A stretch of DNA of 64,000 nt from Otatea glauca (lineage: Eukaryota > Streptophyta > Magnoliopsida > Poales > Poaceae). Shown in pieces: positions 1 through 9,621 of this stretch (the first letter of the stretch is position 1; every line of letters starts with the position of its first letter). The notes below the pieces were generated by a model that was not told where the DNA came from, ran no database searches, and saw only the letters and a program-made list of their open reading frames with translations. The stretch spans positions 60,569,567 through 60,633,566 of the forward strand of contig CM070713.1 of assembly GCA_036346275.1 (NCBI GenBank), given 5' to 3'. The translations under genes were made by a program, and so were the position numbers.

Positions 1-638
1 AAAACTTTGAAACTCATAGGACATAAGCACAGTACCCTCATCAGTTGTAATAGTTTGTGGAATTCCAAACCGATAGATAATATGTCCTGTAACAAATCTT
101 ATAGCTTCAGCACCTGTAACCTTTTTAAGTGGAATTGCCTCAACCAATTTAGAAAAATAATCAGTTGCAGCCAATATGAATATATAGCCTTTGCTGGACG
201 CAGAAAATATTCGTCTGATTACATCTATTCCCCATCCTCTAAATGGCTAAGGCTTGATAATTGCGTGCAAAGCCGATGCTGGAGCTACTTGTATGTTGCC
301 AAATTTTTGACAAGTCTGGCATCCTTTATAATATTTGAAACAATCTTTCATATTGTCGACCAAAAATACCCAATGCGTCTTAACAACTATTTCATCTTAT
401 GAGCTGATTGATGGGATCCACAAATACCTTCATACACTTCTCCCATAGTTACTTTAGCTTCTTCGCCTTCAAGACATCTTAGCAACAAGTCCTCCAAAGT
501 CCGATAATATAGCACATTATCGAGGACAACATACTTCAAAACTTGTCGCTTAATTCTCCGATCAGTAGGTTTCAAGGGATCAGTCAAATACTCCATTATC
601 TTTGTCCTCCAATCAAAGGTGGCAACACACATGATCAT
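1..638 (-). pseudogene. gypsy integrase fragment (zinc-binding and catalytic core)
   Basis: Integrase would join element cDNA into the host chromosome. On the minus strand 638-387 gives the N-terminal zinc-binding part (GSHQSAHKMK, the HxxxxH half). A CQTCQK motif (the CxxC half) follows in another frame near 310-330. The catalytic core then reads GIDVIRR...SSKGYIF and continues to YRFGIPQTITTDEGT close to the window edge, so the two core Asp positions are recognisable. In-frame stops and at least one frameshift separate these pieces. The C-terminal part lies beyond position 1. Confidence 0.85.
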
Positions 639-665
639 CTTTTCAATCGGCTCATATTCCTCTAA

Positions 666-1060
666 TTAGACAGAAAATTTATAGCCCGATACTTGTTGGA
701 CTAGCAAGTTAGCCTTGTCATTCAACTCCTGAGGAATATGACTGATGGAAAAGGAAGTGAATGAGACGATCACAGCGAGATACTGCTCCAAGTATTTGAT
801 CAAAATTTCATCGTAGTAGTTATACTCTCCTTTAATCTGTTGGACCACCAACAAAGAACCGCCATAGGCATCAACAGAATCAACTCTGATATTATCAAGT
901 AGCTGCAGGCCTTTAAGCAATGCTTCGTACTCGGCTTGACTATTGGAACATCTGTAATTTAGCCTGAATGTGAACTTAAAATTATACTCAAACACTATTT
1001 CGATAACATCGCCCTCTCGACATACCGTTCCATCGAAAAATAACTGCCAAGGGGGAACAA
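666..1060 (-). pseudogene. gypsy RNase H fragment
   Basis: The minus-strand frame contains PWQLFFDGT (first catalytic Asp), then SQAEYEALLKGLQLL (catalytic Glu region), then DAYGGSLLVVQQIKGEY. In gypsy RNase H the GGS position normally reads GDS, so the second catalytic Asp appears replaced by Gly. A stop-free stretch of 109 codons covers 995-666. It follows the RT fragment at 1.37-2.25 kb and precedes integrase, as expected. Confidence 0.8.
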
Positions 1061-1364
1061 ATATTAGATCGGCGTTTATATCAGTTTCATGTCCTGCTAT
1101 AAAATATGGAATTACTTGACCCTTGACAGTTTTAGCCGATTCATATGTTAAGTCGAACTCGATGAGTGTATAGGCCCATTTACCAATTCAACCTTGCAAA
1201 ATTAGTGTTGACAGCATATATTTTATAACGTTGGTTTTATAAACAAACTTACAAGCCGATGCTAAAATATAATGCCTTAACTTTGTGCAAGCAAAATATA
1301 TTGACAAGCAGAGTTTTTCTACAAAAGGGTACCTGGTTTCTGCATCGATTATCCGTTGGCTTAA

Positions 1365-2248
1365 CTAAAAAATAACTCGCTCTTTTCCATCAATCTCTTG
1401 TGCCAAAATAGCTCTAATAGTCACTTTCTTAGCCGATATGTATAATTTGAATGGTACACCTTCTTGAGGTGTGGCTAAAACTGGAGGATCGGCTCTCCAG
1501 GCAAAATCCTGATTATCCTTTAATTTCAATAGTGGGGTAAACAAACTAATACGGCTAGATAAATTTGAAATAAATTGTTGTATATAGTTAATCTTGCCGA
1601 TCAACTTCTGTAAATCCTTCTTGCGGCAGGTGGCTTGGTTTTGGCTATGATTTTGACTCTTTCTTGATTAACTTCAATTCCTCTTTCATGAGCCATGAAA
1701 CCCAAAAACTGCCCAGCCGACACACAAAAAGCACACTTATATGGGTTCATTTTTATGCCGTGTGCTCTTGTATTTTTGAACACTATTTCCAAATTGACCA
1801 GATGCTGCGAATCTTCTTTGGATTTAACAATATGGCCAATCAAGTCATGAAAAATCAAATTCATGGCACGCTGATATGTTGCACCAGCGTTCTTCAAGTC
1901 GAACGTCATCACAGCCCATTGAAACAAACCTAAGGCACCGGGGCACCTAAAGGCTGTCTTAAGTATATCGGCTTCTGCCATAAATATTTGATTATATCTA
2001 GCATTACCATCGAGAAAACTAATAATCTTGTTCCCCGATGCAGCGTCGATAAGTATATCGGCTATTAGCATTGGGTACTCATCTTTTGGTGTGGCTTTAT
2101 TCAAATATCTAAAATCAACGCACACCCTGAGTTTGCCATTTTTCTTCATGACAAGAATGACATTACATACCCACTCAGCATATCGATAAGGCCTGATAAA
2201 CTTAGCCTCCAATAATCGTTCAATATCTTCTTTTATAACAGTATACAA
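1365..2248 (-). pseudogene. gypsy reverse transcriptase, YxDD motif deleted
   Basis: Two adjoining minus-strand frames (2248-1601, then 1604-1365) give an RT. Visible are the KNGKLRVCVDFRYLNKATPKDEYPM finger/palm block in part, ISFLDGNARYNQI with the first catalytic Asp, AFRCPGALGLFQW, LKNAGATYQRAMN, and FCVSAGQFLGF. The palm loop that should carry YxDD is missing: the protein passes from DLIGHIV directly to KSKEDSQHL. The connection domain (IGKINYIQQFISNLS...FTPLLKLKDN) is in the second frame. The enzyme should be inactive. Confidence 0.9.
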
Positions 2249-2991
2249 GGCTGGATTAAATCGTCTAGGAGACTATTTAAACGGCCGATAACCTGGCTTT
2301 ATAAGTAGCTGATGCTTAAAAAGTTGTCGGCTCAAACCAAGCATCTCATGATATTCCGAAGCAAAACAATCTTTATAATTTTTTAACATTTTGACCAACT
2401 TTTCTTTGTAATCTATAGCTAATTTTGAACTAATAAAAGTTTATCTTTTTCTATCACCATCACCTATATCGACTTCCTCTAACAAATCTGTCAACGTGAA
2501 ACCTTGGCATAACTTTTCAATCTCTTAAAAATCTTCAATGGCCTCATAGCTATATGTTGTTTGTCAATAGCTTCGCATCCTATCTTGTATAGCCTTTACC
2601 ACTGATTTTGACTCAATCAGCACAAAATCTCGTCTTTCTGATCAAGTGTACTTGGCCTTACGTTGACCGGAATAAGCCCTGTTTTGTTGATACAAATAAA
2701 ATCACAATCATCTAGAGCTTTACCCGATATACACTCGGCTTCTTCATATTGCCAATTTGCGTCCGAACTTGCCATGGAGATATGAGCCGATGTATCAGCC
2801 TGAATTACTTCGACCTTGTCTCCATTTTACTGGATGAGCATTTGATGCATGGTCGACGGCATACAACAGTTGGCGTGAATCTAATCCCACCCAGGTAGAA
2901 CGCTGTAATTACCCTTAGCGTCAACCATGAAAAAAGTGGTCGGCAATGTTTTGCTGCCAACTGACAATTCTATCACCATAACCCCTCTTGC

Positions 2992-3471
2992 TTAAGTAGA
3001 ATCGCCTGTGAATTCATTTAAAACCATATTAGTTTCAATAAGATCTTCATTAGATTTACCCAGTTTCTTGCAAGTGGTATATGGCATCGGATTGCCGGTT
3101 GCTCCTCCATCAACAAGCATCCTTGATATCGGCTTGCCATTGATATGCCCTTTCAAATATAATGGCTTCAGATGCCGATGATCGTCTTGGGCCTTTTCAA
3201 AGACTACGTTTTGAGCCCTCAAGCACAACTGAGCAAATGTCCCTTTGGTCGATTCAGTTCTTATTTTGAATTCGACAGGTAAGGTGAAGACCATGTTGGT
3301 GTCCATCAGAGGTGGAGAATCATCCGAAATCACGGGTGAATCCAGATCATCGGCTGAAACAAATTCTTCCTCAACCGGCTCTTTTCTCCTCCACTCTTTT
3401 CTAGCAACTTTAATCAGCCGGAGCTCATTGAACACTTGGTCTCTTTGTTTTTCTTGCTCGACCTCTCTCAT
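2992..3471 (-). pseudogene. gypsy aspartic protease region
   Basis: A 159-codon minus-strand frame has a charged N-terminal half followed by KPLYLKGHINGKPISRMLVDGGATGN, the retroviral-type aspartic protease flap region. The active-site triad reads D-G-G in place of the common D-S-G; such variation is known in plant gypsy elements, so loss of activity cannot be claimed. It lies between gag (higher coordinates) and RT (lower). The 2250-2990 stretch between protease and RT is further broken element sequence. Confidence 0.75.
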
Positions 3472-3572
3472 CTCCTGGGTTCTTAGCCTTTGAAGTTATC
3501 TGCGTTGTGATCGGCTAAGCCCTGGAGGGCACCATCTGGGTTTAGTTTCAATCGGCTCATGTACCTTTCCTG

Positions 3573-4052
3573 CTAGATTAATCTGGGCCGTAGGCCATAA
3601 ACCTGACCCTTCTTCTTATCACGCTTGTGTTTGGATCGGCTTAGAAATCCTTTGATGGACCGATCTTTTATGATTTTCATCAGTATAGCCTTGTATTGGC
3701 TCAGATATTCTGTCTTTAGCCGACAATCGTTTCCAGTCACGTTGAAGTGGATAATGTTCCATCGGACATGTATATGGTGACGGCAGAGCTGACCCCCTCT
3801 CCCAACAAAATTGCCAAAAGGGGCATCGTTGGTGAGCCTTTTCCAATATATAGGGCTATTACATATTATCTGGCCGAAGTGCAGGATAACGTGACATGTT
3901 ACTTCTCCTTTCGTACTTCTCCAACGGCCGGGAGAAAGTTGGTTTTGGCTTGTGAATTGGCTTGCGTGGTGACGATACTCTCTCAGCCTTATACTACTTG
4001 CCGATTTGCAAGTCTTCCTTCGGTTTGATAGTCCTTGAACTTCTCCCTTCAT
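3573..4052 (-). pseudogene. gypsy gag/pol linker with Cys/His-rich segment
   Basis: Overlapping minus-strand frames encode a segment with CPFWQFCWERG and, 12-20 residues on, TCPMEHYP. This Cys-rich motif sits between gag and protease in grass gypsy elements of this kind. The two usable frames (4052-3573 and 3846-3619) overlap, so a frameshift is present. A function in nucleic-acid binding is inferred from the Cys/His spacing only. Confidence 0.5.
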
Positions 4053-4456
4053 GGTCGGTTTCTATTTGCAGTGAGCTGACCATAATATTTAGGGTCTCTT
4101 TACCGCTGGAACTCGACTGAACATCAACATGACGTACAACCATTGACCCTATATCCTACATCGGCTCTTTTCCTTTTCTAGAACATTGAACCATATTATT
4201 CGAAAAAGGATTAGCATCCAATTGCATCGTCATCTCTTCTGCAAACTTGAGTCGGCCATCTTCTATAGCCGATTGTATTTGCTGTTGGAAAATATTGCGA
4301 TCATTAGTATTATGAGAAAAAGAATGATGTCATTTGTAATACCTTTTCTTTTTAATTTCGCCGACGGCATAACATGTCCCTCGGGCAATCGTATAATTTT
4401 TTCTTTTAGCAATAAATAAAAAATACGGTCACACTTGGAGACATCAAAAGCATATT

Positions 4457-4882
4457 TTATTTCTGACTTTTCTTAGTCGGCTTAAACCAGAAACACACTA
4501 AGGACTTCTTAGATCCTTTAACCCACTTGGCTGTATTTATTTCAGCCTTGTCGTTTTCAGAAGAATCACTTGAGCAGTATTCGACGAGGTTTATCTTGGC
4601 TTTTTCTTTATTTTTATTGTTATTATTCTTAAACTTGTTTATGAAGCCTCTGTTATCCGTAAAATGGCTTTCTTGAGCCGATACCCTGTGCAATAGATGA
4701 CTTAAATCAGTGAACTCTTGTCCGCTGAATTTCTCCCTCTGCTGGAGAATTAATCCTCGGAAGGCTAAATCGACTAACTGGTTATCAGGTAAAGTAATGC
4801 TAAAACACCGATTTCTTATCTCCCTAAATCTCTTAATATAATATTTTACCGATTCCTCAAATTTCTGGTGAACAGAGCTCAA
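4457..4882 (-). pseudogene. gypsy gag (capsid-like) fragment
   Basis: A 141-codon minus-strand frame reads HQKFEESVKYYIKRFREIRN...LPDNQLVDLAFRGL, the helical retrotransposon gag pattern in which a Tyr-Ile-x-Arg-Phe stretch precedes a Leu-rich stretch. A Lys/Asn-rich tail and an acidic/Ser patch follow. The 4.88-5.45 kb stretch upstream is more gag in broken frames. Gag would form the virus-like particle in the cytoplasm; this copy is interrupted. Confidence 0.8.
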
Positions 4883-5478
4883 GTTAGAAATTCTAAGTTT
4901 CAGACTAACAGAGAAAAAGTTTCATGGAATCAGCTTTTCAAATCGGTCCATAAATGAATCGAATTCAGAGGTAAGCTTGTGAACCAGGTAAAAGCAGCTT
5001 GTGACAAAGATAGTGGGAATAACCTAAATTTTAACCCGTTGGACTAAGCAGCTTCACCACATTGCTTGATAAAACGCCCGACACGCTCTAAAGTAATAAC
5101 AGAGTCATCCATTGAGAATTTCACAAAATCAGGAACTTTAAAATTATTAGGATAAGGCATCCGATCGATGTAATCAGGGTACAATTTCCGATAGCCTTTA
5201 ACCCTTCCCTTGGGTTGTATGCCGAATTGATTTCACAATACAGCAGATATCTGATCGGTCAAATTCACCGTATTGGCTGATGCAGTATTAGGAATCTACC
5301 AATTACGATCATAATTGGCATTATGCCCCCCGAGTGTAAGCTCGAGTTGATAGGATTCGTAAGCCGATAGGAACTGACCAGATTACTCATAACTCATGTT
5401 GTTTTTCCTACCAATCGGCTCTGGTAATGGAACAAAGGGTTCCGAGTACATTACAATTTTGTATAGAGCCATATTCCT

Positions 5479-6258
5479 CTACGAAATTAGCTCAGGATAC
5501 TGTTGGTACCTAAGAGGTTCAATCGGTTGTGGAACCGATTGGGGAAAAGCGTAAAACGGAGCCGATGGTGATAAGTTGGTTGGTACATCTAACTTAGCGG
5601 CATCGGTATATACCTGATAATGCGTAACCTCACTTGTTCGAGGATCTCGTGGCAATACGACAGTAGGTTGGGTTGGCATCATAGTAAGAGATAGAGTCAT
5701 AACCGATGGTTTAGGATCGACTACAGGGCTTTGGGTGTTTTGTGCTACCAAGTAAACAGGGTAATTCGGCAGGGTCTGCATTAGATCGAGCATGTTTCAA
5801 ACCGATGCCTACTCTTTAGCTATTGTCTTAACACTATTAGCTATCATCGGCTTAAGAGTTGTAACTAGAGCCGATGATTGGTTAATCAAAACATGGTGCA
5901 CATAGTGATTAATCATACCGGATAATTCAGCTTGTGCAGGCATGTATTGACTTACCGACGTGTCGGTAATCCCTGCATCGCCGAGGGCATTGACCATCGG
6001 CAATGCAGCCTTCTGCGTGACACTGCGTCGAGTTTTCTGATAACAGCTCAGCATCAACTCCTCGAGCGCAACTTTCCGATCTTCAATCTCTTTACGTTGT
6101 TCTGGTGTCAAATCGTCCAATGTTGGAACGATTATAATTTCAGTATTGAGATCGGACGGCGGAATTGATTTCTCCGAAGAAGACATCGGGTCCCATCGGG
6201 CTTGCCAAAAGTGTGTTGCACCTAAAAACTGTGACGACGGATCAATCGGCTCAAACAT
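5479..6258 (-). pseudogene. gypsy gag N-terminal region
   Basis: Two consecutive minus-strand frames (6258-5809 and 5793-5479) encode a low-complexity, acidic then Pro/Gln/Thr-rich polypeptide. It includes DDLTPEQRKEIEDRKVALEE, a short coiled-coil-like stretch typical of the start of plant gypsy gag. The frame begins just downstream (minus strand) of the presumed primer-binding region near 6.27-6.30 kb. The break between the two frames is a stop or frameshift near 5.80 kb. Confidence 0.6.
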
Positions 6259-6682
6259 ACGAGAACACCAAGTTCAGATTGGTTTGTGGCGTGCCAACCG
6301 ATTTGATCCTACAATCGGTAAGATAGATGAAAAAATATACTTAAGCCAATCAAGTGCAACAATCGGCAAATATGTAAACAGCTAATAAGCTGATCAAATC
6401 AAGGGGTAACGGTAAGTGTAAAGAGCCGATTGGAGTTGATTAGAGGGTAGATAAAGGTGGACTTTTCCGAAAAAGGCGATGTGCAACAAGATCAAAAAAA
6501 AATCAAACCTGGCGTTATCGAATATGACCAACAATCGGCGATGCGCAACTTTATTCATCAAGATCGGATTATAAGAAAGATTCTAAACTACAAAGCTACT
6601 CCTAGTTGACATGAATAAAAAGAAAGTAAATACGAGTTGTTTGATTGATTAGGTTTGTTTTTCCTCGCTCGCCCTTGATCAT

Positions 6683-6691
6683 CTTTTATAG
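6683..6691 (-). promoter_or_regulatory. TATA-like box of the gypsy 5' LTR
   Basis: The minus strand reads CTATAAAAG here, upstream of gag in the element's direction and within the expected LTR. No experimental start site is implied. Confidence 0.5.
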
Positions 6692-6925
6692 CGCATTGGC
6701 CGATTATATCATTCTCTGATACGTTGTCGACGACAATCCGTATCGGCCTTTGTACAGATAAAATTTATATCTTTGAATCAATATCGGTCATAATTATATC
6801 TTTATCTTAGTTTTTCCTTTCTTAACCGATATCGAGCAAAAATATCATTTTTATTCTTAGTCTGATAAATTGATCATATCTTATCAAATTCTAATGATAA
6901 CAATATGCTGGGCTTTGCTTGGCAC

Positions 6926-7236
6926 CAGGGTTCACAAAACCGGTGAAAACCGTGTTTTTCGTGCGTACCGTTGTGGTTCGAAATAAAAAACCGTTCGGTA
7001 AACCGGTCCATTAAAAAAAATTAAGAATTTTGAAAAAATTTATGCGCTCGGTTTTTCATCAAAAACCGCTCACAAAAACCGTTTTGCGATGAACATTCAA
7101 TTGGCAGCGGTTTTTCTATATTTTTTTGAATTTTTCAAAAAAAATTGATTTCCTAACTCTTCGGTTTTTGACGGGTTTCGAGTAGTTTTTACGGTTTTCG
7201 TTATGCGAATTTCGAAATTCGGTTTTGTGAACCCTT
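6926..7236. mobile_element. hAT-type MITE, 311 bp
   Basis: The left end is CAGGGTTCACAAAACCG and the right end, reverse-complemented, is AAGGGTTCACAAAACCG (16 of 17 identical). Both sides carry the 8-bp direct repeat CTTGGCAC (6918-6925 and 7237-7244), the hAT target-site length. The interior has no coding capacity and is filled with AAAACCG/CGGTTTT subterminal motifs, which in hAT elements are candidate transposase-binding repeats. It sits at the right side of the gypsy LTR region. Confidence 0.9.
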
Positions 7237-7244
7237 CTTGGCAC

Positions 7245-7491
7245 GATAAGGTCGCCATTGAAAGCCGAAAGGACGTCACTGGAACCAAATGTTATGTCAC
7301 ATATACACGTCTATACGAGAAATCGTGGCCACATCTCCCGACGAGGGTTCGCCGTGTTTGATCACTCGGCGTTTTCTGGGAAGCCGCTCTCGCAATTTAG
7401 CCTAGAAATGATCCGTAAGAAAGGCCCACTCCTAAAGCGCTGTCCTGGCCCTGGACCGAACCGGGCCATCAAACGGGCCGTGTTAGAACAC
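7245..7491. other. unassigned stretch right of hAT MITE
   Basis: This sequence continues from the left flank of the hAT MITE and is probably the outer part of the gypsy LTR region. It contains AAAGCCGAAAGG but no LTR border that can be named. An 84-codon plus-strand frame (7258-7512) shows no family resemblance. Confidence 0.3.
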
Positions 7492-7501
7492 GTACGCACG
7501 C

Positions 7502-7758
7502 TGATTTTTTAAAAATAATATATATATTTTTATATAATTTTACAAAATAATACACCGAAAAAAATTACAAAACTATAGGTCTGTTTTGTCGTAGATCGAA
7601 TTGGTCGACGGATTATTTTATCATGAATTTATTTTATTGATAAGACTGATGCTTCTGCCACTATTTGAATTGGTTATCGCCAATTGAAACAACGACAAAA
7701 GTATATTATTATAATTTTTTTGACATATTATTTTTTTCTAAATTATTTTAAAAATACT
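7502..7758. mobile_element. AT-rich Mutator-like MITE, 257 bp
   Basis: The direct repeat GTACGCACGC flanks this very AT-rich insert at 7492-7501 and 7759-7768. The repeat is 10 bp as seen; 9 bp is the rule for Mutator-like elements and the extra base may be chance. Terminal sequences TGATTTTTTAAAAATAAT and (reverse complement of the right end) AGTATTTTTAAAATAATT are loosely inverted. There is no coding capacity. Confidence 0.65.
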
Positions 7759-7895
7759 GTACGCACGCTTTGTTTTGGACGCAGCGAATGGGTTCTCGGC
7801 TACTGACGCAGCATAATCCATGAAACCAATACGGAAATGTTTTTGGTTGACTGGTTCCAGCGCGCGTCACTGCCAAATACGGAGTCTCACCATTT

Positions 7896-8345
7896 GTCAG
7901 ATTTACTAGATACCTATACGCTGAGTGCCATCCCGCGGGCGTCGCTCCCCACGCGAGCAAATCGAGAAAACGCACGATCGCCGCTTCCTGCACGAGTAAA
8001 TCGAGGAAACGCGCGAGAAGGACCTAAAAATGATTTTGTGTTTTCCGCAAAAGGGCTTAAATGTAGTGCTAGAAAAACGCGAAAAAGGATCTAAACGCAA
8101 CTTATATTTTTTTTTAAAAAAGAACCTGAACGTATTTTTTTTTTCAAAAAGGACCTAAGCGTAATTTCGAATTTCCTCAAAAGAACCCGAGCGCAGCGTT
8201 TAAAAACGCATAAAGGACCTAGACGTAATATATATTATTTTTCCAAAAAAAAGATCTTACCGTAAAACTTTTTTGAAAAAGAACCTGATCTTAATTTTTT
8301 TCGGGTAAAAAGACCTTAACGTAAATATTTTCTCGCGGCTCGGCT
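7896..8345 (+). repeat. dispersed repeat with diverged AAAGGACCTAAACGTAA minisatellite, copy 1
   Basis: After a GC-rich lead-in (TGCCATCCCGCGGGCGT), units of about 30-45 bp of the form AAAAGGACCTnAnCGTAAT plus a T-rich spacer repeat about eight to ten times with heavy divergence. The stretch closes in CGGCTCG-rich sequence. The same order of parts recurs in the same orientation at 63.45-63.95 kb, so this is a dispersed element rather than a local satellite. No coding frame is conserved between the two copies. Confidence 0.75.
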
Positions 8346-8575
8346 CAAGCCACGAGCCGAGCCACGAGCCCATCGGCTCAAAGGGCCCAGGAGGCGGGAG
8401 CTCTGCAAACCTATACTTGTAGCCGCGATGCCGTCATTGACCAGTCAGTTGTGCTAATCTCTCACGAGAAATCCAAAGAGCTACATCGAGGTACAGTAAA
8501 TTATCCGTGTGGTTTTGCCGACTGCCCATCCCTTGGTTCTTGACATGGTTCTGTCTTCGGAATCTCGGATCACGT

Positions 8576-8854
8576 GGTGTGTGTTTGGTTGGGTTCCTGA
8601 ATCGTATGAGTGGATACAACTGTATCTATTAGACAAGTGTTTGGTTTCTTGTTCATTCAGGTCAGGTGGATGCAATTGTATCCACTCATGCAGGACGAAG
8701 GAAACACAAAAATTGGGCTTCTCTTTAATGTAGACCTATGAGATGTATAAATAAGCAACCAAATAACTCAACCTGCATCCACTCATGCAGGCCAAAACTT
8801 GCCTGGATGGTTCATACAGGACATACTAAGGTAATGCAGACAACCAAACACACC
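8576..8854. mobile_element. fold-back MITE, GGTGTGTTTGGTT termini
   Basis: The left end GGTGTGTGTTTGGTTGG and the right end (reverse complement GGTGTGTTTGGTTGTC) are inverted repeats differing by a TG insertion. The trinucleotide CGT lies on both sides (8573-8575 and 8855-8857), a possible 3-bp target duplication as in PIF/Harbinger elements. Inside, GGATACAACTGTATC and TGCAATTGTATCCACTCATG form further inverted repeats. Superfamily assignment is tentative. Confidence 0.6.
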
Positions 8855-8857
8855 CGT

Positions 8858-9490
8858 ATTGCCACGCATGGCACTCGCACTGCGGCAGCGATGCTGCGAT
8901 GTGGACCGGGCTCGTGAAGCTGTTCTGCATCGAGACTGTGTGTGTGTTGAGCGTGTGTTGGGTGGGTGGGCTTGGACAGCTTGCGGAATGCGGGAGTTGC
9001 TTGCCGGTTGGGCTTGCGCTGCAGCTAGCCTGCCGGGATCGCATGTTGGGCTCGTGCAGAGTTAGACTGGAACTACAAGTTGAGGTCAAGTCCTCATCTG
9101 CTAGTCAAGACTCTTTCTTTCCAAAAACAAAAAAAAAACAAAAACTGCTCGTCAAGACATGCCATTGCCACGCACGTCAGTCCAGCTATTCAGCTTCGTC
9201 CTGACTGCTGAAACTTCTCCTGCCAAATTGCCAAGGTTACTGCTAGGCAGCTCGTAGAGTACACGTGGCGATAGACAAATAGAGCGGAAACGGAGGGAGT
9301 AGTGCGGGGAATTTGGGCCATTCCGATCTGCTTGGGGTCGATCCAAGCCGTTGATTTCCAACCTTCAAGTGGACGAGCCGGTCCCGACACGATCCGAGCC
9401 TGTTCGCTGCACTGGGTTGGGCAGTTGGACACTTGGACCCAGCGCGCCGAGAACTCTCTCGCCTCGAGCGTCAATCAGCCAAACCCCTCC
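8858..9490. promoter_or_regulatory. upstream region of the Lunapark-type gene
   Basis: This is unique-looking, moderately GC-rich sequence between the fold-back MITE and the first exon. Several frames on both strands are open, but they are short, overlap one another and have no recognisable motif. A canonical TATA box was not identified with confidence. The promoter and 5' UTR should lie here. Confidence 0.4.
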
Positions 9491-9527
9491 CGTCGCGTCG
9501 CGTCGCGTCCCGTCCCGTCCCGTCCGG
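9491..9527 (+). repeat. (CGTCG)n / (CGTCC)n microsatellite
   Basis: Consecutive CGTCG units change into CGTCC units. It lies about 100 bp upstream of the chosen start codon at 9622, in the probable 5' UTR. Confidence 0.8.
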
Positions 9528-9621
9528 AGGCAGGCAGCGCGGAGGCCATCGTCGCGTGGCGCGCCCCACCGCCTTCTTCTCCTATCGGACCCCGCGACGC
9601 GCAGATCCGCGCGGCCCGCCA

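Larger units (their letters stand above)
1..6925 (-). mobile_element. Ty3/gypsy LTR retrotransposon, decayed, cut by window edge
   Basis: Read on the minus strand, domains occur in the order gag (about 6.26-4.45 kb), protease (3.47-2.99 kb), reverse transcriptase (2.25-1.37 kb), RNase H (1.06-0.67 kb) and integrase (0.64 kb to the window edge). This order, with integrase after RNase H, defines Ty3/gypsy. The RT wording resembles grass Tat-type elements (inference from memory). Reading frames are broken by stops and frameshifts throughout, so the element is not autonomous. The 5' LTR and leader should lie at about 6.3-7.3 kb, because a TATA-like box is present there on the minus strand, but no exact TG/CA LTR border could be fixed. 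The 3' end lies outside the window. The stretch is unusually rich in AGCCGAT/ATCGGCT. Confidence 0.9.
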
